The notes under the pieces were generated by a model. The model worked only from the letters and a program-made list of their open reading frames with translations. It was not told where the DNA came from and did not search any database. Shown in pieces: positions 20,997-31,802 of a stretch of 50,846 bases of DNA. The stretch is from an uncultured Planococcus sp. (lineage in GTDB: Bacteria > Bacillota > Bacilli > Bacillales_A > Planococcaceae): contig CANNAE010000012.1 of NCBI GenBank assembly GCA_947502505.1, positions 1 to 50,846 on the forward strand, written 5' to 3'. Position numbers and translations under genes: made by a program. The first letter of the stretch is position 1. Every line of letters begins with the position of its first letter.

Positions 20997-22367
20997 ATGG
21001 ACCATACATATGCGGTAATACTGGCGGCCGGACAAGGCACACGCATGAAATCCAAATTGTATAAAGTGCTCCATCCGGTGTGCGGCATGCCGATGGTAGA
21101 GCATGTGACAGGCAACATCCACCAGCTGGGCGTCGAGAAGATTGTTACGATCGTCGGGCACGGAGCGGAGAAAGTGAAAGACCAGCTGGGAGACATGAGC
21201 GAATACGCGCTGCAAGAAGAACAGCTCGGCACTGCCCACGCCGTACAGCAAGCAGCGCCGCTGATCGAAGGCAAAGCGGGGACGACGATTGTAGTATGCG
21301 GCGATACGCCATTAATCCGCGCAGAAACGATGCAGTCACTCATCGACCATCACAAAGAAAACAGCGCGAAGGCGACAATCTTGACGGCCATCGCAGAAGA
21401 CCCGACAGGCTACGGCCGCATCATTCGCGGGACTGAGGGAAGCGTCGAGAAGATCGTCGAGCAAAAAGACGCATCGGCCGAAGAACAAGCTGTGAAAGAA
21501 ATCAATACGGGAACCTATTGCTTTGATAACGAAGCCTTGTTCGAAGCTTTAAAAAACGTCTCGAACGACAATGTCCAAGGTGAATATTATTTGCCGGACG
21601 TTATCGAAATCCTGCAAAAACAAGGCGAGAACGTTGCGGCCTACGCAACCGACAGCTTTGAAGAGACGCTTGGCGTGAACGACCGCGTGGCATTGAGCCA
21701 AGCAGAAACATTCTTGCGCCGCCGTATCGTCGAGCAGCATATGCGCGCTGGCGTGTCGATCATCGACCCGGCGACAGCGTATATCAGCGCCCAGGCGAAA
21801 ATCGGGGCCGATACAGTCATTCATCCGAATGTCACCATCGAAGGCGCCACGGTCATCGGGGAAGATTGCGTCATCACGTCGAATACGCGCATCGTTTCGA
21901 GCACCATCGGCGACCGCACAGAAATCCGCAGTTCTGAAGTGTATGACAGCACGATCGGCAGTGATGTGGCAGTTGGCCCATTTGCGCATATCCGCCCGCA
22001 ATCGGCACTTGGCAACGAAGTGAAGATCGGCAATTTTGTGGAAGTGAAAAAAGCGGAACTTGGAACAGGCAGCAAAGTGTCCCATTTGAGCTATATCGGC
22101 GATGCGCTTGTCGGCAGCGGCGTCAATATCGGCTGCGGCACCATCACGGTCAATTACGACGGCAAGAACAAGCATTTGACCACGATCGGCGATGATTCAT
22201 TTATCGGCTGCAACTCGAATTTGATTGCGCCTGTGACCATCGGCAAAGGCTCTTATGTCGCGGCGGGTTCGACCATCTCGAAAGATGTGCCGGAAGACGC
22301 TTTGGCGATCGGCAGGGCACGCCAGGAAAATAAAGAAGGCTATGCAAGTAAATTAAACCGCAAATAA
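20997..22367 (+). CDS. glmU: Bifunctional GlcNAc-1-P uridyltransferase/GlcN-1-P acetyltransferase
   Basis: GlmU makes UDP-N-acetylglucosamine, the precursor for peptidoglycan and teichoic acid. The 456-residue protein has an N-terminal nucleotidyltransferase domain with [11 protein letters not shown] near residue 9, and a C-terminal left-handed beta helix of hexapeptide repeats (about 250-450) for acetyltransfer. The C-terminal acetyl-CoA region ([14 protein letters not shown]) is intact. ACGGAGGG precedes ATG 20997. prs follows after 17 bp, the conserved glmU-prs pair. Confidence 0.97.
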   Translation: MDHTYAVILAAGQGTRMKSKLYKVLHPVCGMPMVEHVTGNIHQLGVEKIVTIVGHGAEKVKDQLGDMSEYALQEEQLGTAHAVQQAAPLIEGKAGTTIVVCGDTPLIRAETMQSLIDHHKENSAKATILTAIAEDPTGYGRIIRGTEGSVEKIVEQKDASAEEQAVKEINTGTYCFDNEALFEALKNVSNDNVQGEYYLPDVIEILQKQGENVAAYATDSFEETLGVNDRVALSQAETFLRRRIVEQHMRAGVSIIDPATAYISAQAKIGADTVIHPNVTIEGATVIGEDCVITSNTRIVSSTIGDRTEIRSSEVYDSTIGSDVAVGPFAHIRPQSALGNEVKIGNFVEVKKAELGTGSKVSHLSYIGDALVGSGVNIGCGTITVNYDGKNKHLTTIGDDSFIGCNSNLIAPVTIGKGSYVAAGSTISKDVPEDALAIGRARQENKEGYASKLNRK

Positions 22368-22384
22368 TAGGAGGGTTCCCCCCA

Positions 22385-23347
22385 ATGGGCATTCAAAATA
22401 CTAACTCGAAGTTGAAAATCTTTTCGTTGAACTCGAACAAAGAACTGGCTGAGCAGATTGCTGAGCAAGTGGGCTTGCCGCTTGGCAAAAGCTCGGTGAC
22501 GCATTTTAGCGATGGAGAAATCCAAATCAATATCGAAGAAAGCATCCGTGGCTGCGATGTGTTCATCGTTCAATCGACTTCACAGCCCGTCAACGAAAAC
22601 TTGATGGAGCTATTGATCATGATCGATGCCGTCAAGCGTGCGTCTGCGCGTACTGTAAACGTAGTGATCCCTTACTACGGCTATGCACGCCAAGACCGCA
22701 AAGCCCGTTCACGTGAGCCGATCACAGCGAAACTCGTCGCCAACCTGCTCGAAACAGCGGGCGCGACGCGTGTGGTCGTATTGGATCTTCACGCTCCGCA
22801 AATCCAAGGGTTCTTTGATATTTTGATTGACCATCTGGTAGCTGTGCCGCTCCTATCCGACCATTTCCTAAACGATGCCAACATCGACCTCGAGAACGCG
22901 ATCATCGTGTCGCCTGACCACGGCGGTGTAACGCGTGCCCGTAAGATGGCCGACCGCCTAAAAGCGCCGATCGCCATCATCGATAAGCGCCGCCCGCGCC
23001 CGAATGTTGCCGAAGTCATGAACATCGTCGGAAACGTCGAAGGCAAAACAGCGATCATCATCGACGACATCATCGACACGGCCGGCACCATTTCGATTGC
23101 GGCGAGCGCCTTGATCGAAAGCGGTGCAAAAGAAGTCTACGCTTGCTGTACACATCCAGTGCTATCCGGCCCTGCTGTCCAGCGCATCCAGGATTCCGTC
23201 ATCAAGGAATTGGTCGTGACGAATTCAATCGCCCTTGGGGATGAAAAGAAAATCGACAAGATTAAGCAATTGACCGTCGCGCCGCTTCTGGCCGAAACGA
23301 TCATCCGCGTACACGAGCAGAAATCAGTCAGCACCTTATTCGACTGA
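22385..23347 (+). CDS. prs: Ribose-phosphate pyrophosphokinase
   Basis: Prs makes PRPP from ribose 5-phosphate and ATP for purine, pyrimidine, histidine and NAD synthesis. The 320-residue protein shows [11 protein letters not shown], the [12 protein letters not shown] catalytic/ATP loop, [10 protein letters not shown], and the ribose-phosphate loop [13 protein letters not shown]. Its product is the ligand of PurR and a substrate of HprT, both encoded in this window. AGGAGGG precedes ATG 22385. It is cotranscribed with glmU. Confidence 0.97.
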   Translation: MGIQNTNSKLKIFSLNSNKELAEQIAEQVGLPLGKSSVTHFSDGEIQINIEESIRGCDVFIVQSTSQPVNENLMELLIMIDAVKRASARTVNVVIPYYGYARQDRKARSREPITAKLVANLLETAGATRVVVLDLHAPQIQGFFDILIDHLVAVPLLSDHFLNDANIDLENAIIVSPDHGGVTRARKMADRLKAPIAIIDKRRPRPNVAEVMNIVGNVEGKTAIIIDDIIDTAGTISIAASALIESGAKEVYACCTHPVLSGPAVQRIQDSVIKELVVTNSIALGDEKKIDKIKQLTVAPLLAETIIRVHEQKSVSTLFD

Positions 23348-23370
23348 TGCCGCATGCCAAAGTATTCCAG

Positions 23371-23396
23371 GTTTCAGCTTGATATGAACAGGGTAG
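23371..23396 (+). promoter_or_regulatory. Candidate SigB-type general stress promoter for ctc
   Basis: GTTTCA (23371-23376) and GGGTAG (23391-23396) are separated by 14 bp, matching SigB consensus GTTTAA-N12-14-GGGTAT at 10 of 12 positions. B. subtilis ctc is a classic SigB gene with the same spacing, which supports the call. Confidence 0.65.
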
Positions 23397-23437
23397 TTAT
23401 AAACTATGCGTTTAATATAACTGGAGGTTGAAATTAT

Positions 23438-24091
23438 ATGGCTACTAAAATGACAGCAGCGAAACGAGAAACAGGAAAGCCGCATTCGGCATTGACCGAT
23501 TTGCGCGGCGAAGGCAATGTGCCAGGCGTCGTATATGGCTACAAAATGGAAACAACATCGATTGTCATGTCTGAGATCGACTTGATCAAAACTTTGCGTG
23601 AATCTGGGCGTAACGGCGTCATCAGCTTGGACATCGACGGCAAGAGCACGAATGTCGTCCTAAGCGATTATCAAATGGATTCATTAAAAGGCAATTTCAA
23701 GCACGTTGACTTCCTGGCAATCAATATGTCCGAGGAAATCGATGTGGATGCAACTGTTCACGTGATCGGCGAATCAGCAGGCGAAAAAGAAGGCGGCGTG
23801 GTAACACAGCCGAACCGCGAAGTACACATTCGCGTTAAACCGAACGACATCCCGGATTCAGTCGATATCGACGTCAGCGAATTGCAAATCGGCGATTCTG
23901 TCTCCGTCAGCGACATCCGCGACAAGTTCAACTTCGAAATCTTGAACGAAGATGACTTCTTGCTAATCTCTGTTACGGCACCTCGTACAGAAGAAGAGCT
24001 AGAAGAGCTTGAAACAACTGACGAAGGCGAAGAAGAGCCTGAAGTCGTTGGCGACAAGGAAGACGAAGCAGCCGGTGAAGAAAAAGAATAA
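23438..24091 (+). CDS. ctc: 50S ribosomal protein L25/general stress protein Ctc
   Basis: Ctc is the long form of L25 (TL5 type) that binds 5S rRNA and is induced by stress in Bacillus. The 217-residue protein has the L25 domain (about 1-92), a beta-rich TL5 C-terminal domain (about 95-185), and a strongly acidic tail (about 186-217) rich in Glu and Asp. CTGGAGG precedes ATG 23438. A candidate SigB promoter lies upstream and a terminator downstream, so it can be expressed independently of prs. Confidence 0.95.
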   Translation: MATKMTAAKRETGKPHSALTDLRGEGNVPGVVYGYKMETTSIVMSEIDLIKTLRESGRNGVISLDIDGKSTNVVLSDYQMDSLKGNFKHVDFLAINMSEEIDVDATVHVIGESAGEKEGGVVTQPNREVHIRVKPNDIPDSVDIDVSELQIGDSVSVSDIRDKFNFEILNEDDFLLISVTAPRTEEELEELETTDEGEEEPEVVGDKEDEAAGEEKE

Positions 24092-24106
24092 TCCAGACAA
24101 CTCATA

Positions 24107-24139
24107 AACAGGGGCTGCCTTTAGGCAGTCCCTGTTTTT
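24107..24139 (+). terminator. Terminator after ctc
   Basis: AACAGGG-CTGCC pairs with GGCAG-CCCTGTT with one G-T pair around TTTA, then T run. Confidence 0.93.
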
Positions 24140-24158
24140 ATTGCATCGGCGCAGATTA

Positions 24159-24167
24159 TGGTAAAAT
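24159..24167 (+). promoter_or_regulatory. Putative extended -10 promoter for pth
   Basis: TGGTAAAAT fits an extended -10, 32 bp before pth. TTGCAT lies 15 bp upstream of the hexamer, a short spacer. Confidence 0.45.
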
Positions 24168-24199
24168 AAAAGGCAGTGAAGAAATAAAAGGAGTTTGCT

Positions 24200-24760
24200 A
24201 TGAAAATGATCATCGGCCTGGGGAACCCAGGAAAACCATATGAAGAAACCCGCCACAATATCGGGTTTCAAGTAATCGACAGGCTGGCAAGTGACTGGAA
24301 TGCACCCTTGACGCAGTCCAAATTCAAAGGCATGTATTCCGTCGTCCATCGCCCTGAAGGCAAAGTGATGCTCGTGAAGCCGCTCACTTATATGAATCTA
24401 TCCGGCGAATGTGTCGGCCCTTTGATGGATTATTATAATGTCGACCTAGAAGACATTGTCGTCATCTACGACGATTTGGATTTGCCTACAGGCCAGCTCC
24501 GGCTACGCCAAAAAGGCAGCGCTGGCGGGCATAACGGCATTAAATCCTTGATTCAGCATCTCGGCACGCAGCAGTTCAACCGGATGCGCATCGGCATCAG
24601 CCGCCCGCCTCAAGGCATGAAGGTGCCGGATTATGTACTCGCTAAGTTCGGCGGCGAAGAACAGCCGCTCATGCAAGAAGCGGTCGCCAAAAGTGCGGAT
24701 GCGTGCAATTACTGGCTGTCCAAACCATTTAACGAAGTCATGAACGAATACAATAAGTAA
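24200..24760 (+). CDS. pth: Peptidyl-tRNA hydrolase
   Basis: Pth releases peptides from prematurely dropped peptidyl-tRNA. The 186-residue protein has [18 protein letters not shown] with catalytic His19, the [10 protein letters not shown] block, and [14 protein letters not shown] with the conserved aspartate. AAAAGGAG precedes ATG 24200. mfd follows after a terminator. In B. subtilis the sporulation gene fin (yabK) lies between pth and mfd; there is no room for it here. Confidence 0.96.
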   Translation: MKMIIGLGNPGKPYEETRHNIGFQVIDRLASDWNAPLTQSKFKGMYSVVHRPEGKVMLVKPLTYMNLSGECVGPLMDYYNVDLEDIVVIYDDLDLPTGQLRLRQKGSAGGHNGIKSLIQHLGTQQFNRMRIGISRPPQGMKVPDYVLAKFGGEEQPLMQEAVAKSADACNYWLSKPFNEVMNEYNK

Positions 24761-24762
24761 TC

Positions 24763-24795
24763 GCTTTGGCGCTTTCGGGCGTCCAAGGCTTTTTT
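24763..24795 (+). terminator. Terminator after pth
   Basis: GCTTTGGCGC pairs with GCGTCCAAGGC (one mismatch and one G-T), followed by six T. Confidence 0.75.
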
Positions 24796-24869
24796 CCGTT
24801 TCCCATCATTTTGAAAAGGGTACTATAGCCAGTAAACGGCTTTATTTTAGACAGGAAGGAGGAATCTTC

Positions 24870-27800
24870 ATGAAGCATATTTTGCAGGCATTTTTAGGGG
24901 ATTCCCATACTCAATCATTTATCAACGAACTGAAGAAAGGCCAGGACCATCAATTGATCTCCGGTCTATCCGGCAGCGCCCGGCCTATTTTTTACCAAAC
25001 GGTCCATGAAGAGCTGGACAAGCCGCTGCTTGTCGTAACGCCGAATTTACTGCATGCCCAAAGAGTCTATGACGATTTGGTCCGGCTGATGGGGGAGCAG
25101 CGCGTACGGCTGTATCCGGCAGAAGAAACGATCGCCGCCGATATTGCGTTTTCAGGGCCGGAACTGCGCGCCCACCGCATCGATACACTTGACCATATGA
25201 AGTCGACCGGCAAAGGCATCTACGTCACGCCGGTTTCCGGCTTGCGCAAATTACTGCCATCCCCGGCACAATGGGACGGGGCGACGTTGCGCGTTGCGGA
25301 CGGTGATGAACTCGATACGGAAAGCTGGCTATTGAAGCTCGTCGCGATGGGCTATTCCCGCACGACCATGGTCACTTCCCCTGGGGAATTTGCTTTGCGC
25401 GGCGGCATCCTGGATGTCTATCCGCTGCATTTCGAACATCCGGTGCGCATCGAGCTCTTCGATACGGAAGTCGATTCCATCCGCCTGTTTTCAGCGGAAG
25501 ACCAGCGTTCACTTGAGAAAATCCAATCGCTGTGCATTTTGCCGGCTGTCGAATTGGTTCTCTCTGCAGGGCAAAAGCGCCTGCTTGCGGACCGCATCGA
25601 AGACCAATTATCAGCGAGCCTGAAAAAGCTCAAGGATGACGATACGAAAGAGTTGATGCTGCAATACATCCAAAACGATATCGACACGCTCAGAAGCGGC
25701 GATGAGCCTGAACAGCTGGCGAAATATGCCGCTTTGGTCGAAACGCAATCCGCTTTTCTTGGAGATTATTTTCCTCATGACGGCGTCGTGTTTTTCGACG
25801 AGCTCGGGCGCATCCAGGAAATGACCGAAACGCTAGAACGCGAAGAGGCGGAATGGACAGTGTCGCTCCTTGAAGAAGGTAAATTTCTCCACGATGTTCA
25901 GCTAGCGTACCCATTCCGGGAAGTATTGGCGAAGCTCAAGCAGCCGGCTAACTTCCTGTCGCTCTTTACGCGGACCTTCCCGCTCGTCACCATCAAGAAA
26001 TCACTTGCCTATTCCTGCAAGCCCATGCAATCGTTCCACGGGCAGATGAATCTGCTGCAAGCTGAAATGGAACGCTGGACGCTCGGCAAGTTCCAGGTAT
26101 TCGTCGTGGCAAGCGGCGAAGAACGGCTGCAAAAAGTACGCTCCGTGCTGGAAGATTACGATATGGAAGCGGAGATTATGACGCCAACCACTGAACTGCA
26201 AGACGGCAAAACCTATCTAGTCGATGGGGAACTATCCGGCGGCTTCGAGATGCCGCTGCAGCGCATGGCTGTCATTACGGATGCGGAATTGTTCAAAAAG
26301 CAGCCGAAGAAAAAAACCCGTGCGCAAAAATTGACCAATGCCGAACGCATCAAGAGCTATTCGGAGATCAAGCCGGGCGATTACATCGTCCATATCCATC
26401 ATGGCATCGGCCGCTTTGTCGGCATCGAGACATTAGAGAGCGGCGGTGTCCATAAAGACTATCTGCACATCGTCTATAAAGGCGATGATAAATTGTTTGT
26501 GCCAGTCGACAAAATCGACCTCGTCCAGAAATACATCGCTTCGGAAGAAAAAGAGCCGAAGCTCCATAAGATGGGCGGCGTCGAATGGAAGAAGACGCGC
26601 ACGAAAGTATCGGCCGCCGTGCAGGACATTGCCGACGATCTGATCAAACTGTACGCAGAACGCGAAGCGCTCGAAGGCTTCACATTCAGCGAAGACCAGG
26701 ACATGCAGCGCCAATTCGAAACGGAATTCCCTTACGAGGAGACGCCTGACCAATTGCGCTCAATCGACGAAGTGAAAAAAGACATGGAAAGAAAACGCCC
26801 GATGGACCGCTTGATCTGCGGAGATGTCGGCTATGGCAAAACAGAAGTCGCCATCCGCGCGGCATTCAAAGCGGTGCTGGATGGCAAGCAAGTGGCGTTT
26901 CTTGTGCCGACCACCATTCTTGCTCAGCAGCATTTCGAAACGATGAGTGAGCGCTTCAAGGATTACCCGATCGAAGTGGGCCTCATGAGCCGTTTCCGTT
27001 CAAAAAAACAGCAAACCGAAACGGTCAAAGGCTTGAAGAACGGATCGGTCGATATCGTCGTTGGAACCCACCGCATTTTATCGAAAGATGTCATCTATAA
27101 AGATCTCGGCTTGTTGATCATCGATGAAGAACAGCGTTTTGGAGTGACCCATAAAGAGAAGATCAAGCAATTGAAATCGACGGTGGATGTACTGACGCTG
27201 ACGGCGACGCCGATTCCGCGTACCTTGCATATGTCGATGATCGGCGTGCGTGATTTATCAGTCATCGAAACGCCCCCTGCCAACCGTTTTCCGGTGCAGA
27301 GCTACGTCATGGAAAATAACGGCGGGCTCGTGCGCGAAGCGATTGAACGCGAGATGGCACGCGGCGGGCAAGTGTTTTATTTATACAACCGGGTAAGCGA
27401 TATGAGCCGCAAAGTGGACGAAATCCAGCAGCTCGTGCCGGAAGCCCGCGTCGGCTATGCGCACGGGCAGATGTCTGAGACCGAGCTCGAATCGATCATT
27501 CTCGGCTTTCTCGACGGGGAGTACGACGTCTTGGTGACGACGACGATCATTGAAACCGGCATCGACATCCCGAACGTCAACACGCTCATCGTCTATGACG
27601 CCGACCGCATGGGCTTGTCACAGCTCTATCAATTGCGTGGGCGCGTCGGGCGCTCGAGCCGCGTGGCCTATGCTTACTTCATGTACCAGCGCGATAAAGT
27701 GCTGACGGATGTCGCAGAAAAGCGCTTGATGGCGATTAAGGAATTCACCGAACTCGGCTCGGGCTTCAAGATCGCCATGCGCGATTTGTCGATCCGCGGG

Positions 27801-28403
27801 GCGGGCAATTTGCTCGGCTCCCAGCAGCACGGCTTTATCGATTCGGTCGGTTTCGATTTGTATTCGCAAATGCTTGAAGAAGCGATTGAAGAACGCCGTA
27901 CCGGCACGAAAAAAGAAGCCGTGCCGGAAGTGGAGATTTCGCTGGCGGAAGATGCCTATATTCCGGACAGTTATATTGCCGACGGCTACCAGAAGATCCA
28001 AATGTACAAGCGCGTCAAAAACATGGAAACGGCAGAAGAAATGAGCGATTTGCAGGATGAATTGATCGACCGCTTCGGCGATTTGCCAATCGAAGCCGAG
28101 CAATTGCTGCGCATTGCCCGCATGAAAGTCTGGGCGCGCGCTGCCGGTGCCGAATCGATTAAACAGCAAGGAGACCGCGTCACCGTCAAATTGAGCGATG
28201 CGGGAACAGAAGCGATGGACGGCGGAAAAGTCGTCGAAGCTTCCGGCAGCTACGGGCGTGCAGTCGGTTTCACGATGAACGGCCAGGCGCTCGTATTGAC
28301 GATAGACGGCAAGAAGACCGGCAAGCACCACCCGTTCGACGTGCTCGAAGGCATGATGGAGATTCTCGCGGATTCCGTCAGGGAAGAGGCGTCTGTCGGG
28401 TGA
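24870..28403 (+). CDS. mfd: Transcription-repair coupling factor Mfd
   Basis: Mfd removes RNA polymerase stalled at DNA lesions and recruits UvrA. The 1177-residue protein contains the UvrB-homology N-terminus, the RNA-polymerase interaction domain ([16 protein letters not shown] region, near 500), a superfamily 2 helicase/translocase with Walker A GDVGYGKT at 651-658, [16 protein letters not shown], and a C-terminal TRCF domain. Length is normal. GGAAGGAGG precedes ATG 24870. The flippase gene follows after 16 bp; spoVT, usually between them, is missing. Confidence 0.98.
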   Translation: MKHILQAFLGDSHTQSFINELKKGQDHQLISGLSGSARPIFYQTVHEELDKPLLVVTPNLLHAQRVYDDLVRLMGEQRVRLYPAEETIAADIAFSGPELRAHRIDTLDHMKSTGKGIYVTPVSGLRKLLPSPAQWDGATLRVADGDELDTESWLLKLVAMGYSRTTMVTSPGEFALRGGILDVYPLHFEHPVRIELFDTEVDSIRLFSAEDQRSLEKIQSLCILPAVELVLSAGQKRLLADRIEDQLSASLKKLKDDDTKELMLQYIQNDIDTLRSGDEPEQLAKYAALVETQSAFLGDYFPHDGVVFFDELGRIQEMTETLEREEAEWTVSLLEEGKFLHDVQLAYPFREVLAKLKQPANFLSLFTRTFPLVTIKKSLAYSCKPMQSFHGQMNLLQAEMERWTLGKFQVFVVASGEERLQKVRSVLEDYDMEAEIMTPTTELQDGKTYLVDGELSGGFEMPLQRMAVITDAELFKKQPKKKTRAQKLTNAERIKSYSEIKPGDYIVHIHHGIGRFVGIETLESGGVHKDYLHIVYKGDDKLFVPVDKIDLVQKYIASEEKEPKLHKMGGVEWKKTRTKVSAAVQDIADDLIKLYAEREALEGFTFSEDQDMQRQFETEFPYEETPDQLRSIDEVKKDMERKRPMDRLICGDVGYGKTEVAIRAAFKAVLDGKQVAFLVPTTILAQQHFETMSERFKDYPIEVGLMSRFRSKKQQTETVKGLKNGSVDIVVGTHRILSKDVIYKDLGLLIIDEEQRFGVTHKEKIKQLKSTVDVLTLTATPIPRTLHMSMIGVRDLSVIETPPANRFPVQSYVMENNGGLVREAIEREMARGGQVFYLYNRVSDMSRKVDEIQQLVPEARVGYAHGQMSETELESIILGFLDGEYDVLVTTTIIETGIDIPNVNTLIVYDADRMGLSQLYQLRGRVGRSSRVAYAYFMYQRDKVLTDVAEKRLMAIKEFTELGSGFKIAMRDLSIRGAGNLLGSQQHGFIDSVGFDLYSQMLEEAIEERRTGTKKEAVPEVEISLAEDAYIPDSYIADGYQKIQMYKRVKNMETAEEMSDLQDELIDRFGDLPIEAEQLLRIARMKVWARAAGAESIKQQGDRVTVKLSDAGTEAMDGGKVVEASGSYGRAVGFTMNGQALVLTIDGKKTGKHHPFDVLEGMMEILADSVREEASVG

Positions 28404-28419
28404 TGCGGGAGGTAAGCAC

Positions 28420-30000
28420 ATGACGGCGCAACATTCCATGGGAAGCTTCTTAAAAGGCGCTGCCTTACTTACGCTCGCCGGGTTTGCCGTGAAACTGCTG
28501 AGTGCTGTTTACCGGGTGCCGTTTCAGAACCTGGTCGGCGACGAAGGCTTTTATATTTATCAGCAAATCTACCCTTTCGTTGCGATTTTCGGCATTTGGG
28601 CATCGTACGGTTTTGCGGTGGCTGTGTCGAAATTATTGGCAGAGCAGGAGGCGGCGGAACATCCGGCGATTTTACGCGCCGCGTTTTGGCTCATTGCCGC
28701 CATCACCGCCTTGGCATTTGCAGGACTCTATTTCGGTGCGGATGCGCTCGCGGGCTGGATGGGCGATCCCTTGCTTGCCGGGTTGCTGCGTGCCGGTGCG
28801 TTCGCAGTCGTTTTCATGGCGCCGCTTGCGATCATGAAAGGGCGATTGCAAGCAGCGGGTGATATGGCGCCGGTCGCCACTGCACAAGTCACAGAACAAG
28901 CTGTGCGTGTCGGGGTGATTCTAATCGGCGCATTTGCTGCGGTCCAATCGGGCTTATCGCTTTATGCGGCAGGGCAAGTGGCGATCGCTGCCGCTGGTGC
29001 CGGGGCCTTGGCAGCGGCGGTGCTATTATGGAGTTCTTACCGGCAACAACGCGAGCGTACAGATATCGTTGTTCGCAGTAGCACGATGAAAAAACTATTA
29101 TGGACGAGCCTCAGCGTCAGCATGAGTTCGCTATTATTGGTGCTGTTTCAGCTCGTTGATTCATTTACCGTCTACCGCCTGCTTGAACAGCAGATCGGAG
29201 CGGCGGCGGCCATGGAGCAAAAAGGCATTTATGACCGCGCCCAGCCGCTTGTGCAATTCGGCATTTTGCTGGCGACGTCTTTGACCTTATCGCTCGTGCC
29301 GCTTATTGCCCGTGCGATGCAGCAAAAAACCGGACGCAGCCAAGAGCTTTACGCAAGCCTCGCCTTTCGCGTGTCCGTGTTGTTTGCGGTCGCTGCCTCA
29401 GCCGGTTTGACGCTGGTCATGCCGTATGTCAATGAAGCTTTGTTCAAGACACCGGACGGTTCTTTTGCACTTATCGTGTTTAATTGGCAAATCGTTTCGA
29501 TGTCGCTCGTGCTGGTATTGACGGCGATTCTTTACGGTTTCGGAAAAATCCGTGTGCCGGCATTGCTGCTGGGGACAGGCTTGCTGCTGAAAGTGGCCGG
29601 CAATTTATGGCTGGTGCCCGGATACGGCATTACCGGGGCAGCAATTGCCGGCAATATTGGCTTGGCCTTTATTGCGGCAGCGCTCATCTGGTATATGAAA
29701 AAAGTTTGGCCACTGCAGTTTGCGCACATCCGTTTTTACGGCTGGCTTATGGCAGCATCAACAGCGATGGCCGCAACGGTCTATGCATACCTTGCTATAA
29801 TCGCGCCGCTATTGTCATGGCCCGAACGGCTTGAAGCCGTATTCATCACGCTGACCGCCGTGCCACTCGGCGCTGCCGTGTTTTTACTGGTGGTGGCAAA
29901 ATCACGGATCATCACCGAGAGGGAATGGTACATCATCCCATTCGGACGCCGCTTGGCTGCGTTGCAATTGGCGCTCAATCCACGAAAGAAAAGGAGTTAG
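28420..30000 (+). CDS. Polysaccharide biosynthesis/flippase family membrane protein (YabM type)
   Basis: The 526-residue integral membrane protein belongs to the MOP exporter superfamily (oligosaccharide flippase, SpoVB/YabM branch). The sequence is a series of about 14 hydrophobic segments, starting with GAALLTLAGFAVKLLSAVYR, the family's conserved first helix, and ending with a basic cytosolic tail. It probably flips a lipid-linked glycan. The substrate is not known, and other MurJ candidates may exist elsewhere. GGGAGGTAAG precedes ATG 28420. The gene lies in the mfd-mazG operon with gaps of 16 and 3 bp. Confidence 0.88.
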   Translation: MTAQHSMGSFLKGAALLTLAGFAVKLLSAVYRVPFQNLVGDEGFYIYQQIYPFVAIFGIWASYGFAVAVSKLLAEQEAAEHPAILRAAFWLIAAITALAFAGLYFGADALAGWMGDPLLAGLLRAGAFAVVFMAPLAIMKGRLQAAGDMAPVATAQVTEQAVRVGVILIGAFAAVQSGLSLYAAGQVAIAAAGAGALAAAVLLWSSYRQQRERTDIVVRSSTMKKLLWTSLSVSMSSLLLVLFQLVDSFTVYRLLEQQIGAAAAMEQKGIYDRAQPLVQFGILLATSLTLSLVPLIARAMQQKTGRSQELYASLAFRVSVLFAVAASAGLTLVMPYVNEALFKTPDGSFALIVFNWQIVSMSLVLVLTAILYGFGKIRVPALLLGTGLLLKVAGNLWLVPGYGITGAAIAGNIGLAFIAAALIWYMKKVWPLQFAHIRFYGWLMAASTAMAATVYAYLAIIAPLLSWPERLEAVFITLTAVPLGAAVFLLVVAKSRIITEREWYIIPFGRRLAALQLALNPRKKRS

Positions 30001-30003
30001 ACG

Positions 30004-31482
30004 ATGCATACCATTCATATACTCGGCCTTGGCGCCGGGGATCTTCTGCAATTGCCGCTCGGTGTATACCGCACATTGACAGGAGCGGACCCGCTTTATT
30101 TGCGGACGGCCGAACATCCTGTCGTCAAAGAGCTCGAGGCAGAAGGCTTACGTTACGAGAGTTTCGATGCAGTATACGAAAAACACGACGATTTTGCGCC
30201 GGTATATAAAGAAATCGCCGAGACGCTGATCACACTGGCAGAGAGCGAATCCGTTTATTACGCCGTTCCGGGGCATCCGCTCGTTGCGGAACAGACAGTA
30301 CAGTTTTTGATTGAAGCAGAACGGGCAGGGCGTTGCGCCTTGTCGATCGCCGGCGGGCAAAGCTTTCTGGATGCCATATTCGGCGCCTTGCGCATTGATC
30401 CGATCGAAGGCTTCCAGCTTGTCGACGGCACAGGGATCGACAGCGACCGCCTGAATATGACCGAGCACCTGTTGATCGCGCAAGTGTACGATCAGTTCAG
30501 CGCGTCTGAAGTAAAACTGTCCTTGATGGAAAAATACCCGGACGATTATCCAGTGACGATCGTCACGGCTGCAGGTGCCGCTTCTGAACGCTTGCGCACG
30601 GTGCCGCTCCATGAACTTGACCGCTCGGCGGAAATCGATAACCTGACGACCGTTTACGTGCCGCCTGCCGCTGAGCAGACGCAGCGCTTGAAAGAATGGC
30701 AAACGTTCCGGGACATCATCGCAAAACTGAGAAGTCCGGAAGGCTGCCCATGGGACCGCGAGCAGACACATGAATCCTTGCGCCCGTATTTGCTCGAGGA
30801 AGCGCATGAATTGCTGCAGGCGATCGATGAGGAAGATGACGAAGCGATCGCAGAAGAACTGGGCGATGTGTTATTGCAAGTGTTCCTGCACGCGCAAATC
30901 GGCCAGGACAGCGGCTATTTCCAGCTCGAAGATGTGCTGCAAGCCATCAGCGATAAAATGATCCGCCGCCACCCACACGTGTTCGGGGATGTGGAAGTAG
31001 CCTCTGCCGGGGAAGTTATCGATAACTGGCAAGCGATCAAGCAACAGGAAAAACCGGCCGGCGAATCGATACTAGACGGCCAAGACCGCTCCAGTTCTTC
31101 GCTCTTGACCTCGTATAATTACCAGAAGAAAGCAGCGAAAGCCGGCTTTACCTGGAAAGATGCAGACGGTGCATGGGCGAAGTTTGAAGAGGAATTGCAG
31201 GAGTTCAAGGTTGAACTGGCGAATGGTTCCAAAGACCAGCAACTCGATGAATTCGGCGATTTGTTGTTCACCCTCGTCAACCTTGCGCGTTTTTATGGCT
31301 TGTCGCCGGAACAGGCGATGGTCCAGGCCAACCGCAAATTCCGGACGCGCTTTTCGCATGTCGAACAACGCGCAAAAGAAGGCGGCCGTACATTTTCAGA
31401 TTACACATTAGACCAGCTGGATAGCTTCTGGAACGAAGCGAAAGCTGGATATGGAGAGGACGAAAATCATGAGACTCGATAA
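30004..31482 (+). CDS. Tetrapyrrole methylase-like/MazG nucleotide pyrophosphohydrolase fusion (YabN)
   Basis: The 492-residue fusion has an N-terminal SAM-dependent tetrapyrrole-methylase-like domain (about 1-215, IHILGLGAGDLLQLPLG, then AVPGHPLVAEQTV). Two MazG-type NTP pyrophosphohydrolase segments follow (about 245-335 and 385-475). Metal-binding acidic residues of the first are Glu265, Glu266 and Glu269 with EELGD downstream. MazG domains hydrolyse NTPs or damaged nucleotides. The substrate of the methylase-like domain is unknown. AAAGGAG precedes ATG 30004. The 3' end overlaps rqcP by 14 bp. Confidence 0.93.
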   Translation: MHTIHILGLGAGDLLQLPLGVYRTLTGADPLYLRTAEHPVVKELEAEGLRYESFDAVYEKHDDFAPVYKEIAETLITLAESESVYYAVPGHPLVAEQTVQFLIEAERAGRCALSIAGGQSFLDAIFGALRIDPIEGFQLVDGTGIDSDRLNMTEHLLIAQVYDQFSASEVKLSLMEKYPDDYPVTIVTAAGAASERLRTVPLHELDRSAEIDNLTTVYVPPAAEQTQRLKEWQTFRDIIAKLRSPEGCPWDREQTHESLRPYLLEEAHELLQAIDEEDDEAIAEELGDVLLQVFLHAQIGQDSGYFQLEDVLQAISDKMIRRHPHVFGDVEVASAGEVIDNWQAIKQQEKPAGESILDGQDRSSSSLLTSYNYQKKAAKAGFTWKDADGAWAKFEEELQEFKVELANGSKDQQLDEFGDLLFTLVNLARFYGLSPEQAMVQANRKFRTRFSHVEQRAKEGGRTFSDYTLDQLDSFWNEAKAGYGEDENHETR

Positions 31483-31759
31483 ATTCCTGAAAGTATCCCG
31501 TTTGATCAAGCGCCGCACTTTGGCGAAAGAAGTAGCCGACCAAGGCCGCATTTTGGTCAATGGCAATAAAGCAAAAGCGAGCAGCGTCATCAAAGAAGGC
31601 GACGAACTGCAAATCCGTTTCGGGCAAAAAGTGGTCACTGCCCGCATCGACCAATTGCGCGAAAACGTCCGCAAAGAACAAACCGCGGAAATGTACACGA
31701 TCCTGAACGAAGAAAAGCTCGATAAAGTGGACCCGAGCTTTGTGGACGACGAAGCATAA
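31469..31759 (+). CDS. rqcP: S4-domain ribosome quality control protein RqcP (YabO)
   Basis: RqcP is a small S4-domain protein that works with RqcH to elongate alanine tails on stalled 50S subunits. The 96-residue sequence begins MRLDKFLKVSRLIKRR, the S4 RNA-binding helix, followed by DQGRILVNGNKAKASS. A second half extends beyond the S4 fold. ATG 31469 is preferred over 31451 because the homologous N-terminus starts there and GGAGAGGA lies 9 bp upstream. It ends the mfd-flippase-MazG-rqcP unit. yabP and yabQ, expected next in a spore former, are absent. Confidence 0.92.
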   Translation: MRLDKFLKVSRLIKRRTLAKEVADQGRILVNGNKAKASSVIKEGDELQIRFGQKVVTARIDQLRENVRKEQTAEMYTILNEEKLDKVDPSFVDDEA

Positions 31760-31764
31760 AGAAT

Positions 31765-31802
31765 GAAAAAGAACCCAACCGTTAACCGGCTGGGTTCTTT
31801 TT
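31765..31802 (+). terminator. Terminator after rqcP
   Basis: AAAAGAACCCA pairs with TGGGTTCTTTT, with an inner CCG/CGG pairing and one mismatch, then T. Confidence 0.92.

Noticed and set aside
27618..28439. 273-codon minus-strand frame opposite the end of mfd
   Set aside because: It is opposite highly conserved mfd codons and shows no family features.
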